Below are positions 21,525-32,799 of a stretch of DNA of 64,000 nucleotides, piece by piece. The translations under genes and the position numbers were made by a program. Position 1 is the first letter of the stretch. The number at the start of each line of letters is the position of its first letter. This DNA is from Isoperla grammatica (lineage: Eukaryota > Arthropoda > Insecta > Plecoptera > Perlodidae), in NCBI GenBank assembly GCA_945910005.1, contig OX246737.1, positions 84,723,414 through 84,787,413 on the forward strand, in the 5' to 3' direction. The notes under the pieces were generated by a model, which was not told the DNA's origin, ran no database searches, and saw only the letters and a program-made list of their open reading frames with translations.

Positions 21525-21711
21525 GTTGATGGACTCAAAAACTAGTAGTTAGCAATGCACTTTATTTAAGTTACTTGAGATTTTTTATAATTGCAGTAGA
21601 GTGTAAAAGGTTTAAACTTAGTTATACTTAACATACTTAAACTTTACAGTTACATGGCTTCATTTCATTACCTTAATTCATTGAGGACAATTAAGCGGCA
21701 GGATGGCCGAA
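21525..21711. other. Gypsy 3' untranslated region and polypurine-like tract
   Basis: No ORF. The segment ends with GGCAGGATGGCCGAA directly before TGTTAG, the place where a Ty3/gypsy element has its polypurine tract and 3' LTR. The assignment is from position. Confidence 0.5.
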
Positions 21712-24507
21712 TGTTAGAATTTAAAAACTTGGACATGTTGTGAGAGGGCGGTGGGAGACGAGGAAGGCGGTGAGAGGTAGAGTAGTTTGGGGCTGCCAGT
21801 GAGGGGGCGGTGGGAGACGAGGAAGGCGGTGAGAGGTAGAGTACTTTGGGGCTGCCAGTGAGAGGGTGGTGGGAGACGAGGAAGGCGGTGAGAGGTAGAG
21901 TAGTTTGGGGCTGCCAGTGAGGGGGCGGTGGGAGACGAGGAAGGCTGTGAGAGGTAGAGTAGTTTGGGGCTGCCAGTGAGAGGGTGGTGGGAGACGAGGA
22001 AGGCGGTGAGAGGTAGAGTAGTTTGGGGCTGCCAGTGAGGGGGTGGTGGGAGACGAGGAAGGCGGTGAGAGGTAGAGTAGTTTGGGGCTGCCAGTGAGAG
22101 GGCGGTGGGAGACGAGGAAGGCGGTGAGAGGTAGAGTAGTTTGGGGCTGCCAGTGAGGGGGCGGTGGGAGACGAGGAAGGCGGTGAGAGGTAGAGTAGTT
22201 TGGGGCTGCCAGTGAGAGGGCGGTGGGAGACGAGGAAGGCGGTGAGAGGTAGAGTAGTTTGGGGCTGCCAGTGAGAGGACGGTGGGAGACGAGGAAGGCG
22301 GTGAGAGGTAGAGTAGTTTGGGGCTGCCAGTGAGAGGGCGGTGGGAGACGAGGAAGGCGGTGAGAGGTAGAGTAGTTTGGGGCTGCCAGTGAGGGGGCGG
22401 TGGGAGACGAGGAAGGCGGTGAGAGGTAGAGTAGTTTGGGGCTGCCAGTGAGAGGGCGGTGGGAGACGAGGAAGGCGGTGAGAGGTAGAGTAGTTTGGGG
22501 CTGCCAGTGAGGGGGCGGTGGGAGACGAGGAAGGCGGTGAGAGGTAGAGTAGTTTGGGGCTGCCAGTGAGGGGGCGGTGGGAGACGAGGAAGGCGGTGAG
22601 AGGTAGAGTAGTTTGGGGCTGCCAGTGAGGGGGCGGTGGGAGACGAGGAAGGCGGTGAGAGGTAGAGTAGTTTGGGGCTGCCAGTGAGAGGGCGGTGGGA
22701 GACGAGGAAGGCGGTGAGAGGTAGAGTAGTTTGGGGCTGCCAGTGAGAGGGCGGTGGGAGACGAGGAAGGCGGTGAGAGGTAGAGTAGTTTGGGGCTGCC
22801 AGTGAGGGGGCGGTGGGAGACGAGGAAGGCGGTGAGAGGTAGAGTAGTTTGGGGCTGCCAGTGAGGGGGCGGTGGGAGACGAGGAAGGCGGTGAGAGGTA
22901 GAGTAGTTTGGGGCTGCCAGTGAGGGGGCGGTGGGAGACGAGGAAGGCGGTGAGAGGTAGAGTAGTTTGGGGCTGCCAGTGAGGGGGCGGTGGGAGACGA
23001 GGAAGGCGGTGAGAGGTAGAGTAGTTTGGGGCTGCCAGTGAGGGGGCGGTGGGAGACGAGGAAGGCGGTGAGAGGTAGAGTAGTTTGGGGCTGCCAGTGA
23101 GGGGGCGGTGGGAGACGAGGAAGGCGGTGAGAGGTTGAGTAGTTTGGGGCTGCCAGTGAGAGGGCGGTGGGAGACGAGGAAGGCGGTGAGAGGTAGAGTA
23201 GTTTGGGGCTGCCAGTGAGGGGGCGGTGGGAGACGAGGAAGGCGGTGAGAGGTAGAGTAGTTTGGGGCTGCCAGTGAGGGGGCGGTGGGAGACGAGGAAG
23301 GCGGTGAGAGGTAGAGTAGTTTGGGGCTGCCAGTGAGGGGGCGGTGGGAGACGAGGAAGGCGGTGAGAGGTAGAGTAGTTTGGGGCTGCCAGTGAGGGGG
23401 CGGTGGGAGACGAGGAAGGCGGTGAGAGGTAGAGTAGTTTGGGGCTGCCAGTGAGGGGGCGGTGGGAGACGAGGAAGGCGGTGAGAGGTAGAGTAGTTTG
23501 GGGCTGCCAGTGAGGGGGCGGTGGGAGACGAGGAAGGCCGTGAGAGGTAGAGTAGTTTGGGGCTGCCAGTGAGAGGGCGGTGGGAGACGAGGAAGGCGGT
23601 GAGAGGTAGAGTAGTTTGGGGCTGCCAGTGAGGGGGCGGTTGGAGACGAGGAAGGCGGTGAGAGGTAGAGTAGTTTGGGGCTGCCAGTGAGGGGGCGGTG
23701 GGAGACGAGGAAGGCGGTGAGAGGTAGAGTAGTTTGGGGCTGCCAGTGAGGGGGCGGTGGGAGACGAGGAAGGCGGTGAGAGGTTGAGTAGTTTGGGGCT
23801 GCCAGTGAGAGGGTGGTGGGAGACGAGGAAGGCGGTGAGAGGTAGAGTAGTTTGGGGCTGCCAGTGAGAGGGCGGTGGGAGACGAGGAAGGCGGTGAGAG
23901 GTAGAGTAGTTTGGGGCTGCCAGTGAGGGGGCGGTGGGAGACGAGGAAGGCGGTGAGAGGTAGAGTAGTTTGGGGCTGCCAGTGAGGGGGCGGTGGGAGA
24001 CGAGGAAGGCGGTGAGAGGTTGAGTAGTTTGGGGCTGCCAGTGAGGGGGCGGTGGGAGACGAGGAAGGCGGTGAGAGGTAGAGTAGTTTGGGGCTGCCAG
24101 TGAGGGGGCGGTGGGAGACGAGGAAGGCGGTGAGAGGTAGAGTAGTTTGGGGCTGCCAGTGAGGGGGCGGTGGGAGACGAGGAAGGCGGTGAGAGGTAGA
24201 GTAGTTTGGGGCTGCCAGTGAGGGGGCGGTGGGAGACGAGGAACGCGGTGAGAGGTTGAGTAGTTTGGGGCTGCCAGTGAGAAGGTGGTTGAGGGTTAAG
24301 TGAGGCGACGCATGGTCTCGCCAGATGCCAGGGTTGATCTTGTGTATTGATTGTGAAGCTTGTGTGAGTGTGAATAATTAAATATCTTATCGTAATATAG
24401 AACATAGTCGTGATACGTTATTGCCAACGGTATAACCATTGTACAACCTATCTGTATCAAGCCTGAATCCTGACATGTGCCTGGGGGTTTAATTATCGAA
24501 CCTAACA
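21712..24507 (+). repeat. Putative gypsy 3' LTR containing a minisatellite
   Basis: TGTTAG at 21712 and CTAACA at 24502-24507 form the short inverted ends expected of an LTR. The left edge follows the integrase end by the right distance, and LINE coding sequence (YLGIIVD) resumes just after the right edge. Only one LTR lies in the window, so it cannot be confirmed by comparison. Most of the length is a 59-bp tandem array. Confidence 0.5.
21740..24293. repeat. 59-bp minisatellite, about 43 copies
   Basis: The unit starts GTGAGAGGGCGGTGGGAGAC and ends TTTGGGGCTGCCA; period is 59 by the one-base shift per 60-base line. The array is 2554 bp. Units differ mainly at a G/A position (GAGGGGG or GAGAGGG) and at A/T (GGTAGAG or GGTTGAG), often in alternating runs. 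One strand is strongly purine-rich (G). The 894-residue minus-strand ORF results from the array having no stop in any of three frames. Confidence 0.97.
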
Positions 24508-25120
24508 TATGTATCTGGGTATAATTGTTGATAGAAATTTCAACTGGAAGCCTCACATTGATTTAGTTTGTAAAAAGCTTAGAAGCCGTTCTTATTAATT
24601 ATTTAAATTTTAATATATTTTACCCTGTACTACGTTGCGCGCGGTGTACGTTTTCCCTAGCAGAATCTGTTATTTCGTATGGATTGCTAGCTTGGGGAAA
24701 TGCCAGTGCTACTCACTTGAATAACATTTAAGTATTGCAAAATAAAATGTTACGTCATGTAATTTCCGATAGTAGTCAACACACAGTCTTGAATATGCAG
24801 GATTTATTTACATATATTTATGTTCTACCTGTCTCATATTTATTTCAATTTCGGCTCTTGATAAAATATTATTTTAGTGTCTTACATAGGATACCACATA
24901 CGCATAATATGGTTACCACACGGCTACAATTAAAACATTTATTAAAAATACCTACAAACAACAATAAATATGGCAAGCGAGCATTAGAATATTCCATCCC
25001 CCCCCTCCCCTATTTAATCAATTACCAGAACAGTTAAGAAGTCTTCATTCGTACAATTCTGTAAAAATTAAACTTAAACACTACTTACTTTGTTCCTTAT
25101 AATATGTAAGTTGTTCCTTA
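24508..25120 (+). pseudogene. LINE reverse transcriptase C-terminal part, interrupted by the gypsy element
   Basis: The plus strand reads YLGIIVDRNFNWKPHI directly after the LTR edge, then LAESVISYGLLAWGNAS, LQNKMLRHVI and, near 24990, a C-terminal segment PPLPYLINYQNS. These match the thumb and tail of jockey/CR1-like RTs. Stops and shifts interrupt the frame (for example near 24595). The 5' part was presumably on the far side of the gypsy insertion and is not visible here. Confidence 0.65.
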
Positions 25121-25325
25121 AATGTATATGTATTATGTAGTCGCTGTTTTTTTATTGGTTTTGCTTGAATTGAGCTGTTATTTTTTTTTTGTAATGTGAA
25201 CGTTATAAATATTCTAGAAATAGAATATAATTCTATAATATATTTATAATACTAGAATTTTGTAATAATACTAGAATATTTTTCTTTTTTTTTTAGTTTG
25301 TTTTGTACAGTAGCTACCAGTGTTA

Positions 25326-26167
25326 TAGTCCTCCCAACGAATCTATTCTCATGCTTTCGTCATAACCCCTGAGGCCTCGAAATAAACTTCCGCGGACGGT
25401 TTACTGCCTGTGTTCATGCGCGCACTATTGCCGAATACTAAGATGGCGCTCGACGAAATTAGCAGCTCCTGCACTGCAATCACGTAACTTTCCTGGCGGA
25501 GGCTTGTCGAACTCGGGAGTTCGACGAGCCTCCGCTAGGTGGAGATTTAGTAGACCTTGTTGTGTAGCCAATGAGAGTTGGAGAATTCGAAAAAGTTCAC
25601 AGGAACTATCAAAATCCAGCAAGCTGTGAGCAACATTGGCAGTCTTTTGTTTTTATTGAAAGCCTGTCAAAATGTATCAAAATTCACACTTTACTGAGTA
25701 GATCCATAAAGAAACTACTCGCAGCAAGTATTTATTCTAATATTCCACTGTGTTCTAGAGGTAGGTCTAAACTGTAAAGGTATAGTCCGTTCTACTTTAG
25801 TTTTATGAAATAAGTTGTTTAAACATCGGCGTTTCCGCCATTTCTTGGTATCGAAAGCTGTGAATGGCTGGGTTCCCGTGATCTATTTTCAATTATCACT
25901 TCTCTCCACACAGGATTTATTGGTTTTGTTACTACAAACTTATATTTGTATTTCATTTTTAAAAATATTCGTCGTGTAATATTATTAATAGCAACCTTCA
26001 CAAATGAGAGAATTACCATTTATCAACGTCGGACAAGTTGGCCAACTCACGAACTGAGACAATCCGACGCAATCTTCCATCAAGCACACGGAGGAATGAC
26101 AAGTTAAGTTGCCATTCTGGACATGGCCTGTGATGAAAGCATGAGAATAGATTCGTTGGGAGGACTA
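25326..26167. mobile_element. TIR element copy 1 (842 bp), TAGTCCTCCC ends
   Basis: Ends TAGTCCTCCCAACG and CGTTGGGAGGACTA are inverted, with inverted identity continuing through CTATTCTCATGCTTTC (about 33 bp). A near-identical copy lies at 55563-56436 in opposite orientation. There is no transposase. A palindrome sits in the interior at 25492-25539. The flanking TA fits a TA-target element, though the right flank of this copy reads CT. Confidence 0.85.
25492..25539. repeat. 48-bp near-perfect palindrome
   Basis: CCTGGCGGAGGC..GTCGAACTC meets GAGTTCGAC..GCCTCCGCTAGG around 25515. It lies in the TIR element and is shared with copy 2 and, as one arm, with 17981-18021. Confidence 0.85.
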
Positions 26168-26307
26168 CTTTATAAATATTAATATTATTATTGTTATTTT
26201 TATTAATATAATTATGTGCATCCGATCCATAACTTTCTTTTTGTGTACTTATCCACAGACAAGCCACTTGTATGGCTTTGTGGTCAACATATATTTTGTT
26301 TCTTGGA

Positions 26308-27086
26308 TTGATTGATTGATTAATGGGGCTTAACGTCTCACATTTTTGCAACAATGGCTAATCGAGACGATGAGGGGGTGATAATACAGTTACAGTTTAT
26401 TGGGTTTAAGGGCGCTTTAACCAGTTAGGTCATTTTGCGCCACCAAGATAATGTAACTCGTTACTTATTGTTTTATTGCATGATTGATTAATGGGGCTTA
26501 ACGTCTCATATTTATGCAACGATGGCTAATCGAGACGATGAGCGGGTGATAATGAAGATGAGAAAGATGATAATGAAGAATAAAGCCACATCCGAATCAT
26601 TTCCATTGTACGCCGCGTGAGTCGTCATACGGGAGTCCAGCAAGGGAGGTCAGGGCCAAGTGGGAGGAGAAATATTCAATGGGACAGTCGGGGGGAAAGG
26701 GGATTGGGGTGTGGACTGCACTTCGTCTGACTTCTCCTCGACCAGTCCGGCTTGGGTGGCCCTACCAGAAGCATACGCTTCCGCCGGCATAGCTCTCGGG
26801 ATCAACAAAGCACGCAAACCTGCCCACCACGATAAGGTGGCAGTCGCTGGGCAGGAGTGGGTGATAATGAAGATGAGAATGATGAAGAATAAAGCCACAT
26901 CTGAATCAGATCCATTGTACGTCGCGTGGGTCGTCATACAGGAGTCCAGCAAGGGAGGGCAGGGCCAAGTGGGAGGAGAGATATTCAGTGGAACAGTGGG
27001 AGGGAAAGGGATAGGGTCTCCTTTTGTCGCCTCTTACGACTAGCAGAGTCACTCTGGGCCTATTCTACCCCAAGCTGAGACGGGTC
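26308..27086 (+). mobile_element. SINE-like repeat, full-length copy nested with a second copy
   Basis: Perfect 12-bp duplications TTGTTTCTTGGA at 26296-26307 and 27087-27098 bound the outer copy. It starts with TTGATT units and block A and ends with GTCGCCTCTTACGACTAGC and CTGAGACGGGTC, a tail not seen in the other copies. Inside it, at about 26380-26855, lies another copy (block B through GGGCAGG) flanked by GGGTGATAAT words. Two subfamilies with different 3' ends are therefore present. Confidence 0.85.
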
Positions 27087-27098
27087 TTGTTTCTTGGA

Positions 27099-27964
27099 AA
27101 GATGTAAACCTGTAACAATGCAATAAAAAATTATTATCATTATTATTATTTGTGTGGTTAAATCGAGGGAAGATTTTCGTAAGGCGAAACGAGAGTTCAA
27201 GGCGAGCAATTCAAATTGCCTCGTTTGCTGATCTTGATAAAATCACGATCTCGTAGTGCATTGGCTATAGCCACTATGTCGTCGTGTTAGTACTTATTTC
27301 GTCCATATCCACTTTTCACTTTTTTTTAGTTGTTATGGTATTGCATATTGTCAATGCGTATTTAATCCATTTCCGCAACCTCTGGGTGAAATTTTCTATT
27401 ACTGTCGATTATCTCGGTGCTTATTTGATCCATATCCACAAGGTTGGTATAAATGTCAGTGCTTATTTGAGCCATATCCACATGCACCAATCAGAACCGC
27501 GGGATTGATCGGCCGGCCACTACGAACAGTTGCGATGGCATTCAGAGGATTTTGCATTCGTGTGTTCTGCGTTTTTAGCTTGCTGACAGCCGATTTGGCA
27601 AGGTGTTTATTACATATTATCCCAATATCTGAGTTCATCTCCAGCACCGAACTTGCCTAAGGAACTGGATTTCAGATAACGAGTTTGTCTTTTTGATATT
27701 TCTATGCCTTGGCTCTGTAAGTTATTGAGCTTGGTCATAAACAAATTTTATAGTAACCCTAGATATAGGACCTAGGCCTACTGACTAGGCCTGACCAGTG
27801 CCCGAAGTGGAAATATAAAGTTGGCGGGATGAACAGTAGTATAGGCAGTCATACAAATAGTATTATGCCTGCACAAGTAAACTGTGAGGCGGGTGGAAGG
27901 GGGAGGTCCGTAATCTTCGTCAAAAAATTTACTTGAAGGAGAATACGGGCACAATATTAACATG
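27099..27964. other. Non-coding stretch with a repeated TCCATATCCAC motif
   Basis: Four related words of the form CTTATTT..TCCATATCCAC occur at 27289-27312, 27358-27376 (weaker), 27417-27439 and 27459-27482. Related words occur on the other strand near 51625 and 51865. A short ATT tract is at 27132-27150. No gene is supported. Confidence 0.5.
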
Positions 27965-27977
27965 TTTTACTTACGGA

Positions 27978-28339
27978 GAGATTGATTGATTAATGGGGCT
28001 TAACGTCTCTAATTTATGCAACGATGGCTAATCGAGACAATGAGCGGGTGATAATGAAGATGAGAAAGATGATAATGAAGAATAAAGCCACATCCAAATC
28101 AGATCCATTGTACGTCGCGTGAGTCGTCATACGGAGTCCAGCAAGGGAGGGCAGGGCCAAGTGGGAGGAGAAATATTCAATGGGACAGTGGGGGGGAAAG
28201 GGGATTGGGGTGTGGACTGCACTTCGTCTGACTTCTCCTCCTCGACCAGTCCGGCTTGGGTGGCCCTACCAGAAGCATACGCTTCCGCCGGCATAGCTCT
28301 CGGGATCAACAAAGCACGCAAACCTGCCCACCACGGTAA
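27978..28339 (+). mobile_element. SINE-like repeat, copy with 13-bp target duplication
   Basis: Bounded by TTTTACTTACGGA at 27965-27977 and 28340-28352. Contains the GATT head, block A and distal block, and stops at CCCACCACGG, before the terminal stem seen in other copies. Confidence 0.88.
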
Positions 28340-28352
28340 TTTTACTTACGGA

Positions 28353-28826
28353 AATGTGATAAAATTCTAATATAAGTTCTATAAATATAAAACTGTACTA
28401 TTCTCATCAGTAATTGCCCGGACTGCGGAAGGGATTGCGAGTGGGCTGAGTACATGATACAATAATATTACTGTGTGGGCTAGGTATGACATAGCGCAGA
28501 TGCTCGCGGCAGCCGGCCCGCTCGTGACGTCACGTGGATACAAGAATCGCCCAGCGCACGAGTCAAGTGCTCGCATTCAGGGCTCTGCTCTGAGTTATTG
28601 ACAGGGGTAATCAATGAATACTGTCTCTGTTCTTAACTTAACACTCATATTTCAAACCCTCGCACTTTGTTTATGGTTGCCGTGTTGGTGGCAACTTATA
28701 ATCTTCTTCAGATATCAGTAATATTGCCACAACAGAACTACTACATTGCATTTATGGTGGTGGTAGCACCGTTAACTCCTTGCAGAGAGTTATTATATTA
28801 ATCTGAATATTTTAACATTACCCTGT
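28353..28826. other. Non-coding, with a GC-rich segment near 28500-28570
   Basis: A GC-rich stretch with CAGCCGGCCCGC and GACGTCACGTGGATACAA has an inverted counterpart at 32695-32790. No ORF is supported. Confidence 0.4.
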
Positions 28827-29120
28827 ATGTATATTTTTTACTCAATCATGTTTTTTATTGAAAACGTAGATAAGTTTGGCATTGTCACAAATAACAAATT
28901 TCATAGTTATAACACTAGAAATAAGCTTGATTTTAGACTCCCGGCTCATAAGCTAAACATGACAACCAAGAGCCCAGGGTATGTCGGGTCAAAGTTTTAT
29001 AACAATCTATCCAGCTACCTGAAAAGTCTGAAAGGGGGCAAATTTAAATTTGAAGTAAAACAATTTTTCTTAAGCAGAGCATTTTATTCAGTTCAAGAAT
29101 TCATGGATTTTAAGGTATAA
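28827..29120 (+). pseudogene. C-terminal tail of a LINE reverse transcriptase
   Basis: The frame reads HSYNTRNKLDFRLPAHKL, then GYVGSKFYNNLSSYLKSL and VKQFFLSRAFYSVQEF, the C-terminal tail common in arthropod jockey-like ORF2 proteins. The catalytic RT is missing, so this is a strongly 5'-truncated insertion. Non-coding 3' sequence and an ATT tail follow. Confidence 0.65.
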
Positions 29121-29337
29121 TAATATGATAATGTCTGGTGACTTTGTTTTGTTTTATTAAACTACTATTAAACTTAAATTAAACGATATGTTTAACTAGA
29201 GCTGTAGGCCTACTAAGTATTAACTATATGGATGATATACTTGTATATGTGTTGTAGAGGTATTGTGTTTATACTGATGCAATTGTACATAACCGACTTA
29301 TCCAATGCTCATGTAGAGTCAATCTGGACCAATAAAT

Positions 29338-29338
29338 G

Positions 29339-29383
<45 letters not shown>
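29338..29383. repeat. (ATT)n tract, probable LINE 3' tail
   Basis: About 15 ATT units directly after CCAATAAATG, 218 bp beyond the LINE stop codon. Position suggests the tail of that LINE. Confidence 0.85.
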
Positions 29384-30021
29384 TTCTTGATACCTACCGA
29401 TATAAATAACTCACTTCCGTAAATGAACACGCACACAAAACTACTCTCAGTTATGTTCGCTCGATCCTTGTAAGTTCGAAACCTTTTTACGATAACATTA
29501 TTCTCGCCAAGTCATCATAACTTTATTACGATTGCTTACTTCCACAAATGTTTATAAACTTCTCTTACTGGCCGTATCTGGACCTCTCGGGCTCAGTAGT
29601 GTGTCGTCTCCTTCCAATGTGCAAGGAGTCGTGTCCAAACGTCTCGTGAGTGTAGATACCACAAAGATATTGAGAACAGCTGTTGTCTGTCAGTGCGTTT
29701 GATTTGAGTATTTAAAAATGTAAAATTTTCTACCCAAAGTGCTTAGTTCCGGAAGAATGTAAAAAAGTAACTAACTTTTATTTAAGTGTTATTTTAGACG
29801 TACTTTGTCGATTCGAAGTTCCGATATTATAATATGAACGTTTTTTTTATAGATATTAATAAGTGTGACGTGATGTGATACTATTTGCATATTTTGACCT
29901 GCACAGTTGGTTCTCCACGATTTGTACAGCGTTAACTATTAGTAAGCAACTGTTTATTCGTATGCTTCGATCGTAAAAGCTTTTTATATATTGTTTAAAA
30001 TTGATACACTTTTATGTAGTA
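29384..30021. other. AT-rich region upstream of the THAP fragment
   Basis: No ORF or repeat recognised. It may contain the 5' flank of the THAP-domain sequence. Confidence 0.35.
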
Positions 30022-30449
30022 ATGTACTATACAGTTAAAAATACTAATGATGATGATTGTGTGGTGAGTGGATGTAACAACAGTAGCCCTACCAAACAAA
30101 GCGATTTACAGAGTGCCGACGGATAAATAAAATTTCTTTTTTTAGATTCCCTAATAAACGATTGTGTTTAATTTGGGTTCGATTTTGTAAAGGGTCTGAC
30201 AAAGTCAATCGAGAGAATTGTAGAATTTGTTCTGAACATTTTGAACTCTTTGATTTTCATTGGGATTTAAAACACAAGTTGTTGGGTTATTCACCAAAAA
30301 AATCACGAAAAGACAAACCAGGATGCGTCTCAAAACTAATGTCGGCTTCGCAAATTGCCACGGAGGTACAAGAAGGTATTTGGTACAAGGCTCGATACCC
30401 AAAGTAGAAAGAAAACTATAACATAGAGTAGACGAGTCTTCACCACGGT
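30022..30449 (+). pseudogene. THAP-domain gene fragment (P-element-like)
   Basis: Two frames together give a THAP zinc-finger domain. CVVSGC (C-x4-C) occurs in the frame starting at 30022. After a break near 30125 come RFPNKRLCLIWVRFCKG and CRICSEHF (C-x2-C, then the C-x2-H pair), LLGYSPKKSRK and PGCVSKLM. THAP domains bind DNA and occur in P-element transposases and host regulators. A GTAAGTCAAATAT donor follows CCACG at 30450, so this is probably a first exon. No transposase core was found downstream. Confidence 0.65.
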
Positions 30450-30949
30450 AAGTCAAATATATAGAGAATAATATTGTTACTGACTGCCATATACGAACAT
30501 CTCCATAAAGGCATAAATAAAGGCACCCACATAAAACGTTCTCTAAATATATTTACGTTATTATTTTTTATTGCAGAACAGTAAGCTACAGCTATAGTCA
30601 AAGCAATGCCGTCATTTCAACTGTTTCAATTAAGTTTTAATGATGTTATTGTTATTTTTAATTTATTGAAATATTCAATGAAATTTAAAACTTACAACTG
30701 ATTCGCATTATAGATTTTGATGAACATCCCCTCCAAACACCTAATATTATTTACACGTAATATCTAGACGGAAAACCCACCGTATTCGAATTTGCATTTA
30801 CGCTCGTATCTAAAGCTAGCACAATCACATTATGATTCGTATTTGAACAGTTTACAAATGAAATGTACCGACTTGATATTTTTATTGCGTGTGATGTGAC
30901 GTTATACTGTACAGTGTATGGCACGGCATTATTATGTGCTACGTTTACA
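30450..30949. other. AT-rich region without a recognised gene
   Basis: Presumed intron or flank after the THAP exon. No similarity that I can name. Confidence 0.35.
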
Positions 30950-32050
30950 GGGTCGGGGTCTTAACGTCGAAAAACCTTTGCGTCGAAACACCACACGGTC
31001 TAAAAACGTGATGCGCCACAAGGTATAAAATCTGTGCACGATGCGCCATAGCGTCGAAACGCCATTCGACCTAAAAATTTAGACCGAGCGGTACATCCCG
31101 TATGGGCCTCAAGACCTAAAACATGGTTTTATACGCTATGGACCCTCCAGTATGGGTCATTCGGTATAAATAGAGGATTTTATACGTTGTTGACCGTACT
31201 GTACGTACCATTCGACCTAAAATTTATACCGAATGGCGTTAATACGCAACGGTAGATCACATCGGAAATTTTTACCTAACGCCGCACTGCTTTTATACCT
31301 TACGCCGCATCCGGCACATTAGCTACCCCTATAATTCTACTTTTTATTTAAAACTTTGAAATGTTACCGAGCCATAAAGTTCTATATCGTATGACCCATC
31401 GCGACGGGTCATACAGTATAAAACTTTATTACAATTTATACCTTCCGACCCGTAGAAGGTATAAAACTTCATTACATTTTAATAAAGTTTTATACCTTCT
31501 GACCCATCGCGACGGGTCATACAGTATAAAAGTTATTTCAAGTTTTATATCTTCTGACCCGTCGCAAAGGGTCAGAAGGTATAAAACAACAAAGTTTTAT
31601 ACTGAATGGCCCGTCGCGATAGGTCACAAGGTATAAAATATTATACTATATGACCCGTCGCGATGTACCATTCGATATAAAACGATTTTTATGTCTGAGT
31701 AAAGTGGTAGAGCGGAGTGGGTCATTTGGTATAAAAAGTGACACGTTTTAATAGGGAAAACGTACTTCAAAATTGTTTGTGAAATATTATACGTCATGAC
31801 CCTCATGTCCAAACGCAAGACAATAATTTTTTTCAATACTTAGTCGTTTGAGGAAATGTTTTTAGGTGTTATGGCGTTTCTACGCCATGGCGCACACAAC
31901 ATTTCGGGAACACAGAAAAAATCCCAGTACAATATATTTGTATACCGTATGGAGCACACTTTTGATACTTTAAAATTCAAGCAAAATGTTTTAGAGGTAG
32001 ACCGTGTGGTGTTTCGACGCAAAGGTTTTTCGACGTTATGACCCCGACCC
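30950..32050. mobile_element. Dyad-rich element (1101 bp) with 52-bp inverted ends
   Basis: The ends GGGTCGGGGTC..AACGTCG and their inverted copy match over about 52 bp with one visible mismatch. The flanking ACA on each side may be a 3-bp duplication. The interior has no gene. It is built from alternating words GTATAAAA, TTTATACC and GACCC(A/G)TCGCGACGGGTC, many as inverted pairs (31380-31680). The superfamily is unknown to me. Confidence 0.75.
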
Positions 32051-32799
32051 ACATGGGGGTAACCATGCCTTCTTACCACAATTTTTGGTATCGAGATCGG
32101 GATCGCAAGCCGGAAATCGTACAAAGTTAACTAACATAGTTCTTACGGCACTGTTCACAACTAAATCGTAACGTCGTAATTGATTGTAATGGGAAATTGT
32201 GCGATTGCAATCACGAATCCGATTGCGATCACGATGCCAAAAATTGTGGTTGGGGCTTTACTCCAGTACCGTACTGGAATCATGGCTTATGTAAGCATTA
32301 TATAATAATACGCAATATTATATAATGGTAAGAATCATAACTAACGTAATCGAATTTGGCGTAACTCTGGGTACGAATAAAATGATAATGCTAAAGCGAA
32401 ATAATTCCAGTTAAAATGTGTTTGGTGTAACTGTATATTTACCTACAAAATGCGTATTGCGTGTTTCATGTTGCTGTGACGGTGCCACGTTCACATGACA
32501 CATAATCACGCAAAGATGTGTTTATCGGTCATGTCTTCATATGTTACCACGGTACGCCTAATATTATAGTAGTTTCTACTGAGCTAATATTTCTATCAAC
32601 CTATATAATGCATTGGTAGTAATCATATATCAAACACATTAAAAAACGACTTAAATTTTGACGATAAATATTTAATCAGTGGAGGAGAGTAGCATTTTAA
32701 CACGCGCGAAGCGGCAGCCGGCCAGCGATGTTGTATCCACGTGACGTTATGCGCGGGCCGGACGAGATCGGGCACGCGGGAGTGCCAGACCTAGTATAT
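32051..32799. other. Non-coding flank
   Basis: No ORF. The GC-rich end (32695-32790) is an inverted, diverged copy of 28500-28570. Confidence 0.35.

Noticed and set aside
21740..24293. CRISPR-like array
   Set aside because: Units are contiguous with no unique spacers, and the setting is eukaryotic.
21721..24405. 894-residue minus-strand Pro/Ser-rich ORF
   Set aside because: It is a translation of the 59-bp minisatellite, whose period is not a multiple of three; absence of stops is a property of the unit.
28127..28321. Recurrent ORF on both strands of the SINE-like repeat (also at 11018, 15371, 26650, 52501)
   Set aside because: The same ORF recurs because the repeat recurs; it breaks freely between copies and has no domain.
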